Below are positions 34,795 to 43,249 of a stretch of 58,096 nt of DNA, piece by piece. The notes under the pieces are model-generated. The model was not told where the DNA came from and did no database searches. It worked only from the letters and a program-made list of their open reading frames with translations. The translations under genes were made by a program, and so were the position numbers. How positions within the stretch are numbered: the stretch's first letter is position 1; every line of letters begins with the position of its first letter. Source of the DNA: an uncultured Bacilli bacterium (lineage in GTDB: Bacteria > Bacillota_I > Bacilli_A > RF39 > UBA660); the NCBI GenBank assembly GCA_934167485.1, contig CAKPKL010000010.1, positions 1 to 58,096 on the forward strand. Reading direction: 5' to 3'.

Positions 34795-35927
34795 TAAATT
34801 CGGAAAGCCACAGCCACGCCATAGGTACTAGAAGCAGAGTCCATGATCCAACCGTCAGTGCCATGCTGGCCGCAGAAAGAGTCAGTCCTTTCGAGATCAG
34901 CAGAACGAAACCACCAAATTGTTGAACTTCCATTATAGTTCTTAATTGCTCCTGAAGAACTTGCTGTTGTTACTCCATTTGCCTTATAATAATCTAATTG
35001 TCTTGTTTCTGCTTCTGCTGTATCATAATCTATTGTATTAGTTGTTCCTTCTTTTCCCCATACTTCTTTTGTTGATAATAAGTATATTTTATCTTCTGAT
35101 GTGAAATTTGTCTCTCCATCTGTAGAACCATGACTTGATACTACTTTTGTATTTATTATATTTTCTTTTAAACCTTCTGGCAATGCATTATATATATCAT
35201 TATTTACATATGTTCTCATTTCACTTGCTGGCCATCCGCCTACATTAGTATTACTTGAGTTCATTGCATGAGTTGTTATTATATCTACAAATTCTATCAC
35301 AAATCCACATGCTGTTTGTGAAAAGCCTTCCGTATTACATTCTTCTGGTGTGGAATTGTTTGCTACTCTTATTGTATATAATCCATTACTATTTTCTTCT
35401 GTATTTGTAAATCCTGTAAGTGCTATTTCTTTTGTATCTCCTACTTTATATGCGCTTGTATTTCCTGCTTTTACATTTGCTACTATTGTTTCCCAAGAAT
35501 CTTCACTAAATGATTTTGGGGTTGGTATTGTTGTATACACTAATTTACCCTGTGCATTTTTTACTATTGTTTTTCCTTCTTCATATTTTAATGTTACATC
35601 TTTTATATCACCATTTGAAAATGTTATATTTCCACTTTCTGGCTTTTCTCCTTCTACATCTACTTTTAACTCTTCGGTACTTCCATCACAATATAATTTC
35701 TTATTTTCTATTTTACATGTATTAGGATTATATGTTGCATCTTTCATTTTTTCTTTTGCTACTGAGTTTTCTACTGCACTTATATAAAATTCTGCACTTC
35801 TAAGTAAGCTTGACTCCTTTGTATCTTTTATTATATCTAATACTATTGGGGTTGCGATTAGTGCGATTATAGCTAGTATTACTATAACTGCTAATAACTC
35901 TATCAAAGTAAAACCATTTCTTTTCAT
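34794..35927 (-). CDS. Type IV pilin-like protein with DUF6273/C-type-lectin-like C-terminus; probable DGR target
   Basis: 377 residues. A class III prepilin signal opens it: MKRNG/FTLIELLAVIVILAI, with cleavage after Gly and Glu at mature position 5. A pilin stalk extends to about residue 90, a linker follows, and from about 150 there is a domain of the DUF6273 type (WPASEMRTYVNNDIYNALPE, DKIYLLSTKEVWG, TRQLDYYK, WWFRSA, ending GVAVAFRI), a C-type-lectin-like fold used by DGR variable proteins. The last 40 codons have foreign codon use (CTC, CGT, GGC, CAG, GTG). No pilus assembly genes occur in the window. Strong promoter and SD. Confidence 0.85.
   Translation of the reverse strand: MKRNGFTLIELLAVIVILAIIALIATPIVLDIIKDTKESSLLRSAEFYISAVENSVAKEKMKDATYNPNTCKIENKKLYCDGSTEELKVDVEGEKPESGNITFSNGDIKDVTLKYEEGKTIVKNAQGKLVYTTIPTPKSFSEDSWETIVANVKAGNTSAYKVGDTKEIALTGFTNTEENSNGLYTIRVANNSTPEECNTEGFSQTACGFVIEFVDIITTHAMNSSNTNVGGWPASEMRTYVNNDIYNALPEGLKENIINTKVVSSHGSTDGETNFTSEDKIYLLSTKEVWGKEGTTNTIDYDTAEAETRQLDYYKANGVTTASSSGAIKNYNGSSTIWWFRSADLERTDSFCGQHGTDGWIMDSASSTYGVAVAFRI
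34797..34916 (-). other. Putative DGR variable region (VR)
   Basis: The final 40 sense codons, from TGGTGG to ATT. By hand count 64 of 120 bases are G or C (53 percent) and only 18 are A on the coding strand (15 percent), against roughly one quarter G+C around it. Adenine loss is what adenine-specific mutagenesis from a template repeat produces. The 3' end is a G/C-rich stretch (GGCGTGGCTGTGGC) like the initiation site of mutagenic homing. The matching template repeat is not in the window. Confidence 0.7.
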
Positions 35928-35954
35928 GTTATCCTCCTATATTTTACTATCTAA

Positions 35955-35983
35955 ATTATATATTTTCTTATCCTACTAGTCAA
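35955..35983 (-). promoter_or_regulatory. Promoter of the variable pilin gene
   Basis: TTGACT (35978-35983), 17-bp spacer, TATAAT (35955-35960) on the minus strand, about 25 bp before the start codon. The sigma-A-like consensus suggests vegetative expression. Confidence 0.82.
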
Positions 35984-36067
35984 TATGCATGTAATGGTAA
36001 ACTAAATTAATATAATCAATTATTGAACTATATTATATCAATTGTCTATTTCGACTTGACCAATACA

Positions 36068-37000
36068 TTAATCTAAATTAATAATATCTCTCCAATTATC
36101 TGGAAATCCAATCTTATTTAAAAAACAGCTTATTGGTAATATATTTGTCTTACCTTCTAACATGTCTAATTCATATCCTACTTCATTTATAAATTCTCTA
36201 AATTCATTTTCTGTTAACATTTGTTTCATTATAATAACTACTGAAAATAAATCATTTTTACCATAATTGTATTCATCATCTGTCATATCTATATTAAGTA
36301 AATAATGATATCTTGTATCTGGTATAACCTTTTGAGTTCTATGATCATATAATATATCTTCATGTGCACAAAGATTTCTATAATTAGAAAGTATAGCTAA
36401 ATATATTGATAACGTTTCAACATCTATATTATATATACCTGCTATAACTGATTGATCGGATTCATCTAATATATTGTATAATTCACTTACTATACCAAAT
36501 GATAATACCTTAACTAAGATCCATAATGGTATATAACCATAATTAGTAATATAGTGCATTGTAGCTGAATGTTGTTTTCCATTTACTCTAATTTGCCTTT
36601 TTACTTTATTAAGTACATCATGTACTTGTCTTATTTTTATTGGATCTTTAGAAAAATTCTTAGGATTTAAATAATCTTTTTCTTTAAAACCATATTTTTT
36701 AGATAATTGATAACTTATTAAGGATTTCATATTATTTTCTATTATAAGTAAATTTTTAAAAAATATATTTCTAACTCTTCTATCAAATACAAACATTGCA
36801 TACAATTCTTCAAATGTTGTACCTGGTATAAAGTTTGAATCTTTCCAAGATTTCATAAATAAATGTCTATATCCACTTATAAAGAAATAATTTTCTCTAA
36901 GTAGTATATTTTTTGTTTTTTCTAGATCTGTTATCACTAGTCCTCTTGATTTTAATATATCTATTTGTTCGTCAAGAGTTTTAAACGTCTTTTTACTCAT
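36068..37000 (-). CDS. Abi family abortive-infection protein (AbiD/AbiF-like, HEPN)
   Basis: 310 residues from ATG 36998-37000 (SD AAGGTGG). Matches the Abi_2 family: KTLDEQIDILKSRGLVI at the start, LLRENYFFISGYRHLF, FDRRVRNIFFKNLLIIENNMKS, and the HEPN RNase motif Rx4H in YRNLCAHEDILYD at about 240. Such proteins stop phage growth by cutting RNA when triggered. Some AbiF-type members are reported to work with a neighbouring non-coding RNA; the 130-bp gap downstream is AT-rich with no structure I can defend. It stands beside the DGR-type pilin. Confidence 0.9.
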   Translation of the reverse strand: MSKKTFKTLDEQIDILKSRGLVITDLEKTKNILLRENYFFISGYRHLFMKSWKDSNFIPGTTFEELYAMFVFDRRVRNIFFKNLLIIENNMKSLISYQLSKKYGFKEKDYLNPKNFSKDPIKIRQVHDVLNKVKRQIRVNGKQHSATMHYITNYGYIPLWILVKVLSFGIVSELYNILDESDQSVIAGIYNIDVETLSIYLAILSNYRNLCAHEDILYDHRTQKVIPDTRYHYLLNIDMTDDEYNYGKNDLFSVVIIMKQMLTENEFREFINEVGYELDMLEGKTNILPISCFLNKIGFPDNWRDIINLD

Positions 37001-37032
37001 ATTATCCACCTTAATAATTATAATATAAAATT

Positions 37033-37060
37033 TAAAAAAATACTAGATATTTTCTAGTAT
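37033..37060 (-). terminator. Terminator
   Basis: Minus strand AATACTAG/CTAGTATT stem, 7-nt loop, seven T. Ends the lipoprotein transcript; the stop codon is in the right arm. Confidence 0.9.
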
Positions 37061-37602
37061 TCATAAATTCCAAGTATTTTTTCTTCTTCTGAATCTGTTA
37101 AATCATCTAATTTCCATTCACCATCTACTTTTGTTAATGAAAAATAAATTGTATATTTAACTCTTTCTTTATTTGATTTTAATAAATTTAATTTATAGTC
37201 ATTAAATTTTGTTTCATCAAATTTATTATCATCACCTAAGAATTCTTTTTCATTAGTTGTTCTATAATTTTCTGCCTCTTTTAAAGCTTTTGTATAATCA
37301 TTTACTTCTATTTCTGTTTCTACTGTAGCTTTATCTCCATTTACAGTTTCTTCTTTAATAGTATAAGTTAAATCTTGATAATGTTTTTTTAATATATCTT
37401 TATATGTTATTTTTTGATCATCATCAAATAATTCTTCTTGATCTACTAAAGAATCTAACTTAGTTAATACATTTGAATCTAATGTTTGGTATTGATTCAA
37501 GTAAGTTTCGACTTGTTTTGTTGGAGTATTACGCATATCTTTACCAAGAGAACAACCTGTAAGTATTAAACCTATACTTAATATTGATAATATTTTTTTC
37601 AT
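37054..37602 (-). CDS. Lipoprotein, NTF2-like/DUF5105-like
   Basis: 182 residues. Lipobox LILTGC (Cys16). After a short spacer come PTKQVETYLNQYQTLDSNVL and an alternating strand region (YTIKEETVNGDKATVETEIEVNDY, KYTIYFSLTKVDGEWKLDDL) in the pattern of small NTF2-like lipoproteins (DUF4878/DUF5105 type). A surface stress or ligand-binding role is possible; none is established. Strong SD GGGAGGG. Confidence 0.72.
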   Translation of the reverse strand: MKKILSILSIGLILTGCSLGKDMRNTPTKQVETYLNQYQTLDSNVLTKLDSLVDQEELFDDDQKITYKDILKKHYQDLTYTIKEETVNGDKATVETEIEVNDYTKALKEAENYRTTNEKEFLGDDNKFDETKFNDYKLNLLKSNKERVKYTIYFSLTKVDGEWKLDDLTDSEEEKILGIYEY

Positions 37603-37641
37603 TATTTCCCTCCCTTTATAATATGAGGAAAATTTTGTATA

Positions 37642-38142
37642 TTATTCACTTTTTTTAAATTTGTTATATATATTTGTTATTGTTTCTTTATCATTATAGT
37701 AAATTTCATTAGCGTTTTCTACCAATTCTTGTTTATTCTCATTATACCAAGAACTTGCTTTATCTTTAATATTTGTTATTGTATTTTTATCCTCTTCTAG
37801 AATCTCTTTTGAAGTTTCTTTCAACTCATCTTTGTTTTCATTATACCAATTTTTTGCTTGATTATATTTTTCTTTAATTTTTGATGTTTTTTTATTTTCT
37901 TGTTCTTGAGTTTTACTTTCTATTATTTGTGTCTCATTTACATCTACATTTTTTTGTTCTTTAGATTGTTCTATTTCTTTTTGCTTAGTATCTACTTCAT
38001 CTTTTTGTTTTTCTTTTATTTCTTCTTTTACCTCTTCTTTATTTGTTCTATTATCATATATATTTATTGTTACATTTTTATCTTCTTTTCCACATCCAAA
38101 ACAGAATAAAGTAAGTATTAAAATTATTATAACTTTTTTCAC
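37642..38142 (-). CDS. Repeat-containing charged lipoprotein
   Basis: About 166 residues from GTG 38140-38142, 4 nt behind GGTGAT. Lipobox LFCFGC, then a Lys/Glu/Gln-rich region (about 30-90) likely disordered or helical, then two tandem copies of a 33-residue unit with the core WYNENKxEL followed by xxDKxTITNI. The repeats look like amphipathic helices of the apolipoprotein/late-embryogenesis type. No family name. Its T-rich complement gives spurious plus-strand frames. Confidence 0.68.
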   Translation of the reverse strand: MKKVIIILILTLFCFGCGKEDKNVTINIYDNRTNKEEVKEEIKEKQKDEVDTKQKEIEQSKEQKNVDVNETQIIESKTQEQENKKTSKIKEKYNQAKNWYNENKDELKETSKEILEEDKNTITNIKDKASSWYNENKQELVENANEIYYNDKETITNIYNKFKKSE

Positions 38143-38191
38143 ACACATCACCCACTTCAAGTGTGTATTCTAACACGATTTTCTATTATTG

Positions 38192-40789
38192 TCAAACTCC
38201 AGTATTTAAATTTTTTCTCTTTAAAATTATTTTTCTCAACCAATCAAATGGAATTACACTAAAGGCAAAAAGTAACATAATCTCAAATTCGAATACTGTT
38301 AGACCTGATGTTCTAAATACTGTTCCACCATAATATATAAGCAATATTTGAACTAATGCAACAAAAAGTATAATTAAGATAAATATTTTATTTTTTAATA
38401 TATTAGCAAACAAATTTAATCTATGTGTTCTTGCATTAAAACTATTAAATATATCTATAAATATAAATAATCCAAAGAATGCAGTATACAAGTATTTATC
38501 ATTTGGATCACTTCTAAATAGTGTCTTAATAAAAGGTAGTTTTAAAAATAATATACATATAAGTGAGGAATATATACCTGTAAAAAATATTTCATTTAAC
38601 ATATATTTATTTATTATAGATTCATCTTTTTTCTTTGGTTTTTCATTCATATATTCTATAAGAGGTGGTTCAAATGAGAATGCTAAACCTGCAAGTGTAT
38701 CCATTACCATGTTTATCCATAACATTTGTATAACTGTTATTGGCATTTCTATGTTTATAAAAGGTCCTATTATTGATAAAGATAGTGCACATAAATTTAT
38801 TGTCAATTGAAGAATTATAAATTTTCTTATACTTTTAAATATAGTCCTTCCATATAATATGGACTTTGATATTGACATAAAATTATCATCAAGTATTACT
38901 ATATCACTTGCTTCTTTAGCAACTTCTGTTCCACTACCCATACTAAACCCAACATCAGCTTTTTTAAGTGCTGGAGCATCATTTACTCCATCTCCTGTCA
39001 TTCCTACAACTAGATTTAATTCTTGACTAACACGAACCAATCTACTCTTATCACTTGGTAAACTCCTAGCTACTATAGATAAATTTGGTAAAGCTTTTTT
39101 TAATTCTTCATCACTTAATTTATTTAATTCATCACTTGTAAGAACTATATCATAATCTTTATAAATTCCTACCTCGCGTGCTATAGATATTGCAGTATCT
39201 TTATTATCACCCGTAATCATAACTGTCTTTATATTAGCATTACTTACCATTTTAACACCTTCTATAGCTTCTTTTCTTACCTCATCTTTTATAAGAACTA
39301 TACCTACGAGTGTTAAAGAATTTATATTTGATATTTCACCTCTATATGTAGCAAGAACCAAAACTCTAATTCCACATTTAGTATACTCATTAATTTTGTT
39401 TTCTAACACTTTTACATTATTAATTATTTTTTTGTTGCCTTTTAAATCATAATAAGTAGTACATTTTTTTATTAATATTTCAGCTGCTCCTTTTATATAA
39501 TTAACATTATCTATTCTAGTTATAGAATATTTTAATTTACTATCAAAAGGAATTACTTTATCTTTTTTTATTATTTTTTTATCATTTTTAAAAAATGATA
39601 AGAGTGCTCTATCAGTAATGTTACCTCCAACTATTTTAGATTCGTTGTATGCACTAGCATTATTACCTACACAAGATAATTTAACAATATCATAGTATTT
39701 TTTGTTGTTTAACAAACTTTTTTCGTTTTTAAACGACTTTAAATCTCCATTTATAATATCTACTACTTCTAAAATTCCTTTGGTAAGAGTTCCTGTTTTA
39801 TCTGTAAATAATATATTTAAACTCCCACTTGTTTCTATCCCTATAAGTTTTCTAACAAGCACATTATCCTTTAACATTCTCTTCATATTAGAAGATAGTA
39901 CTAAAGTTATCATCATAGGTAAACCTTCTGGTACAGCAACTATTATTATTGTTACACAAAGAGTTAGTGCATAAAGAATATATCCTGTTATTATAGGAAA
40001 ATTAGTTACTGTATTTATAATACTATCAATATTAAAATTATTATTTATTACTATTACTTTAAATAAATATGAAAAAAATATTAAAAATGCACCCACATAA
40101 CCTATTTTACTTATGAATTTAGCAAGTTCTCTTAATCTTAATTTTAGAGGAGTCTCTGGTTGCTTTTCTTGTAATTCTAAAGCTATTTTTCCATAAAAAG
40201 TATTTTCTCCTACCTTAGTTGCTTTCATAAGTGCAGTATTACTATAAACTACACTACCTTTATAAACAATATTTTTACTATTACATGAATTAAGATTTAT
40301 ACAGGCATCCTTATATGCTTCTTTAGTTTCTCCATTTAAACTAGATTCATCTACACTTATAGATCCTTTAACAAGTACACCATCTGCAGGAACCTTATCT
40401 CCTGTCTCTAAACTTACTATATCACCAACTACAACATCTTCTATAGGTACTTCTTTTTTTATTCCATTTCTTATTACTTTACAATTTATTTTTGATACTT
40501 CCTCTTGTAATTTTTCAAATGATTTTTCACTACCATATTCAGATATTGTAGATATTAAAGACGCTAAAAGGATTGCTAAAACTATACCTATTGTTTCATA
40601 CCAATCAAAATTTTTAAATAAAAAAACTGTTTTTATAGCGAGTGCTATTAATAGTATTTTTATTATAGGATCACCTAAAGTGCTTATTAATAATTTAAAA
40701 AAACTATCTTTCTTTACTTTACTTAATACATTACTACCATTAACTTTTCTACTTTCTATTACTTCTTCTTCTGATAGTCCATTATACAT
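38192..40789 (-). CDS. Calcium-translocating P-type ATPase (type II, PMCA-like)
   Basis: 865 residues from ATG 40787-40789 (SD GGAGG). Motifs in order: actuator SLNGETKE (where TGES is usual), M4 VPEGLPMMITL, phosphorylation site DKTGTLT at about 335, nucleotide domain KGAAEILIKK, hinge GMTGDGVNDAPALKKADVG, and M6 NMVMDTLAGLAFSFEPP, whose N and D are calcium ligands of the IIB type. Ten helices. It exports Ca2+ from the cytoplasm. The Thr-to-Asn change in TGES is unusual; the essential Glu is kept. No partner in an operon. Confidence 0.94.
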   Translation of the reverse strand: MYNGLSEEEVIESRKVNGSNVLSKVKKDSFFKLLISTLGDPIIKILLIALAIKTVFLFKNFDWYETIGIVLAILLASLISTISEYGSEKSFEKLQEEVSKINCKVIRNGIKKEVPIEDVVVGDIVSLETGDKVPADGVLVKGSISVDESSLNGETKEAYKDACINLNSCNSKNIVYKGSVVYSNTALMKATKVGENTFYGKIALELQEKQPETPLKLRLRELAKFISKIGYVGAFLIFFSYLFKVIVINNNFNIDSIINTVTNFPIITGYILYALTLCVTIIIVAVPEGLPMMITLVLSSNMKRMLKDNVLVRKLIGIETSGSLNILFTDKTGTLTKGILEVVDIINGDLKSFKNEKSLLNNKKYYDIVKLSCVGNNASAYNESKIVGGNITDRALLSFFKNDKKIIKKDKVIPFDSKLKYSITRIDNVNYIKGAAEILIKKCTTYYDLKGNKKIINNVKVLENKINEYTKCGIRVLVLATYRGEISNINSLTLVGIVLIKDEVRKEAIEGVKMVSNANIKTVMITGDNKDTAISIAREVGIYKDYDIVLTSDELNKLSDEELKKALPNLSIVARSLPSDKSRLVRVSQELNLVVGMTGDGVNDAPALKKADVGFSMGSGTEVAKEASDIVILDDNFMSISKSILYGRTIFKSIRKFIILQLTINLCALSLSIIGPFINIEMPITVIQMLWINMVMDTLAGLAFSFEPPLIEYMNEKPKKKDESIINKYMLNEIFFTGIYSSLICILFLKLPFIKTLFRSDPNDKYLYTAFFGLFIFIDIFNSFNARTHRLNLFANILKNKIFILIILFVALVQILLIYYGGTVFRTSGLTVFEFEIMLLFAFSVIPFDWLRKIILKRKNLNTGV

Positions 40790-40836
40790 ATAAACCTCCA
40801 TAGTAAAATATATGGACGAGTTATATTTTTATGAAC

Positions 40837-40861
40837 AAAAAAGACACATTATTGTGCCTTT
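40837..40861 (-). terminator. Terminator
   Basis: Minus strand AAAGGCACA/TGTGTCTTT stem (one G-U), 4-nt loop, T-run. The stop codon of the glucosaminidase-like gene is in the arm. Confidence 0.85.
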
Positions 40862-41484
40862 AATATTTCTATATATCTATTTACATTATTAGACCAATTT
40901 GGGTCTTCTGCATATTTAGGATTCATTTGATCAGCTGTAAGTAATCCATAACTAACATAATTGTTATATATATTATCTATGAATGCCATAATACCTGAAT
41001 CTAATGATTCAAAGTAACTATAACTACCACAACCAGTTCCTTTTTGTCCACCTACATTGTTACAAGCATTTACTAAATAACTACATCCCCATTTACAACC
41101 AGTTTCTTGTAAAATAATAGCGGTTGCTAAATAAGGGTCTACTCCTTTTTGTATGGAATAATTAGCTATTAAATCCCCTTTACCAGTTAAAGTAGAACCT
41201 AAATGTACATTTAATAATGAACTTACTTCTTCCAATGTTTTTCCCTCATATAATATAGGTTCATCTTTTACTTCTTCTATTTCTTCTACTACTTCTTCAT
41301 TTTGTTCTTGTTCAATTTCTTTAAAAGCTATTCTATTATTTAAATCAACATAATTAGCTGTGGACTTAGTTCCATTAGCACGTATAGTTCTATTAGAACT
41401 TGCATTCAAATTAATTAAATATGCATTTAATAACATTACTGTAACAAATGTAGTTGCTACAAGTAATTTCAGTTTTGCTTTCAC
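40849..41484 (-). CDS. Exported glucosaminidase/lysozyme-like protein
   Basis: 211 residues from GTG 41482-41484, behind AGGTGTTAAT. N-terminal membrane/signal segment (about 4-24), acidic linker, then a domain with IQKGVDPYLATAIILQETGCKWGCSYLV, NNVGGQKGTGCGSYSYFESLDSGIMAFI and MNPKYAEDPNWSNNVNRYIE. This is the glucosaminidase (PF01832-like) pattern with the catalytic Glu in ILQETG. Four cysteines may form disulfides outside the cell. It would trim peptidoglycan. Confidence 0.85.
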   Translation of the reverse strand: MKAKLKLLVATTFVTVMLLNAYLINLNASSNRTIRANGTKSTANYVDLNNRIAFKEIEQEQNEEVVEEIEEVKDEPILYEGKTLEEVSSLLNVHLGSTLTGKGDLIANYSIQKGVDPYLATAIILQETGCKWGCSYLVNACNNVGGQKGTGCGSYSYFESLDSGIMAFIDNIYNNYVSYGLLTADQMNPKYAEDPNWSNNVNRYIEILKAQ

Positions 41485-41636
41485 ATTAACACCTCTTCTT
41501 TTTCGGAAAAGCAAATCTATCATATCATATTTTATTTATGGATGTCAAATTGAGCAAATATCGCATTTTGTTATATTTTTAGTAATATATAGGTAACATT
41601 TAGTAAAAATCAATTAAATTTGGTATAAATTGTAAA

Positions 41637-43166
41637 CTAAATGTGTTCTATATACTTACTATTATATTTTATTAATTCACTAACAAATATAGAAGGGTTA
41701 TTTTTATCAACCAATAAATATACATCACTTTTTGTCCTAGTTAAAGCTACATAAAATAATCTTCTCTCTTCTTCAAATGGATATATATCTACATTATTAT
41801 TAACATACTTTAATATTTTATCATCTTCCAATTTACAAGGTATTCCCAATGTATCATTAGTTAAATTTATTAATATAACGCATTCTTCTTCTAATCCCTT
41901 AGAAGCATGCATGGTTAAATACCTAATCTGTGTATTTTTATATATAAAATAACCTTCTTTATCAATATTAAAATATTTATTTATATCAAAGTTATTTCTA
42001 CCAAGTATTAATATGTTTTTATGTTTTTTTAACACTTCATCTAATAGTTTATTTAAACTTTTACCATAAAATATTTTAATAGGCTTGTCTATTCTTTTAT
42101 TACTTTTTAATTTTTTATATAATTGTCTTTTATTTTTCATAATAAATGAACCTGCTACATTTATAAGTTCTTGACTATTTCTATAAGTATTATTTATTTT
42201 TAGTATTTTTGAATATCCAAAATATTTTTTAAAATTTAAAAACATATTTAAATTACAACCATTAAATCTATAAATTGATTGATAATCATCCCCAACACAT
42301 ATTATTTTAGCTTGTGTTTTGTTTATTATTTCTTTTAGTAGTAAATATCTTATATATGATGTATCTTGGTATTCATCTACTATTATGTATTTATATTTTT
42401 TTATTTCATTTTCTTTTACATAGTCTGTCGCCATGGTAATCATATCATTAAAATCTATACTATTTGTACTTTTTAATTCTTCTTCATATAAATAATATAT
42501 ATCTATTATAATTAACATTATATTCTTATATTTATTTATCTTTAAAAAATAATCTATTTTATAATTATTAGTTTTAAATAAGTTTATAAATGTTATTATT
42601 GTTCTTTTAAATTTTTGTAATTCTTTAGATTCTAATATTATTTTATAAGGTGTATCTATCATACATAATATTTGTTTTATTTTATATTTAATTTCTTTGT
42701 TATATTTAACTAAATTAAAATATTCATCAACTATATATTCTAAAGTATAGTTTTCTGATATTGTTACCTTTTTATCTTTAATAAGTTCAAGTGACAAAGC
42801 ATGAAAAGTATATACTTTTATATTATAATTATAATTTTTTTTAATGTTCTTTTCTAAATTACAAGCTGCATCTCTTGTAAAAGTAATACAAAGTATTTCA
42901 TTCTCTTTGATGTTTTTTCGTTCTATCAAATATCTAATTTTTCCTATCATAGTGAGACTTTTTCCTGCTCCAGCACCTGCTACTATCAGGGTTGCTACTT
43001 CATCTGTTATTACTGCAATTCTTTGTTCTTTATCTAAAGAATATCCATTTATGTTTGATAATATATAGTTGCTTTCTATAAATTCTTTTTTTATATATTT
43101 TTTGTTTAATCTATTTATTTTTATTCTATTAAGATTATTTTTGTGATTGTTATCAATATATTCAAT
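41637..43166 (-). CDS. UvrD/Rep-family DNA helicase, probable ATT start
   Basis: 509 residues if translation starts at ATT 43164-43166. The first ATG in frame (42948-42950) would remove the Q-motif (SLDKEQRIAV) and Walker A (VAGAGAGKS, 63-70), which are encoded upstream in the same open frame. No ATG, GTG or TTG lies in frame upstream, whereas AGGAGG sits 6 nt before ATT. Other motifs: ITFTRDAA (Ia), YIIVDEYQDTS (II), VGDDYQSIYRFNG (III), LTMHASKGLE (V), RRLFYVALTRTK (VI). Shorter than PcrA, with reduced 1B/2B insertions. Role in DNA repair or conflict resolution. Confidence 0.88.
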   Translation of the reverse strand: MEYIDNNHKNNLNRIKINRLNKKYIKKEFIESNYILSNINGYSLDKEQRIAVITDEVATLIVAGAGAGKSLTMIGKIRYLIERKNIKENEILCITFTRDAACNLEKNIKKNYNYNIKVYTFHALSLELIKDKKVTISENYTLEYIVDEYFNLVKYNKEIKYKIKQILCMIDTPYKIILESKELQKFKRTIITFINLFKTNNYKIDYFLKINKYKNIMLIIIDIYYLYEEELKSTNSIDFNDMITMATDYVKENEIKKYKYIIVDEYQDTSYIRYLLLKEIINKTQAKIICVGDDYQSIYRFNGCNLNMFLNFKKYFGYSKILKINNTYRNSQELINVAGSFIMKNKRQLYKKLKSNKRIDKPIKIFYGKSLNKLLDEVLKKHKNILILGRNNFDINKYFNIDKEGYFIYKNTQIRYLTMHASKGLEEECVILINLTNDTLGIPCKLEDDKILKYVNNNVDIYPFEEERRLFYVALTRTKSDVYLLVDKNNPSIFVSELIKYNSKYIEHI

Positions 43167-43221
43167 ACTACACCTCCTATATATATGATACTGTAATACT
43201 TTTCTATTTCCTTTTTTTATA

Positions 43222-43249
43222 AAAAAATATTACAGTTAATTACTGTAAT
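43222..43249 (-). terminator. Terminator of the ClpX-like gene
   Basis: Minus strand ATTACAGT/ACTGTAAT stem with 5-nt loop and a T7 run. The stop codon is within the hairpin. TACTGTAATACTTTT recurs as a direct repeat at 43186-43200 and 43241-43255. Confidence 0.88.

Noticed and set aside
35350..35787. Plus-strand frame of 145 codons over the pilin gene
   Set aside because: Antisense shadow of a coding region with promoter, SD and signal peptide on the other strand.
37900..38109. Plus-strand hydrophobic frame rich in Phe and Leu
   Set aside because: It is the complement of the Lys/Glu-rich lipoprotein; composition artefact.
41637..42950. Helicase annotated from the first ATG as an N-terminally truncated pseudogene
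   Set aside because: The missing Q-motif and Walker A are present upstream in the same frame without a stop, behind a perfect ribosome-binding site; the gene is complete.
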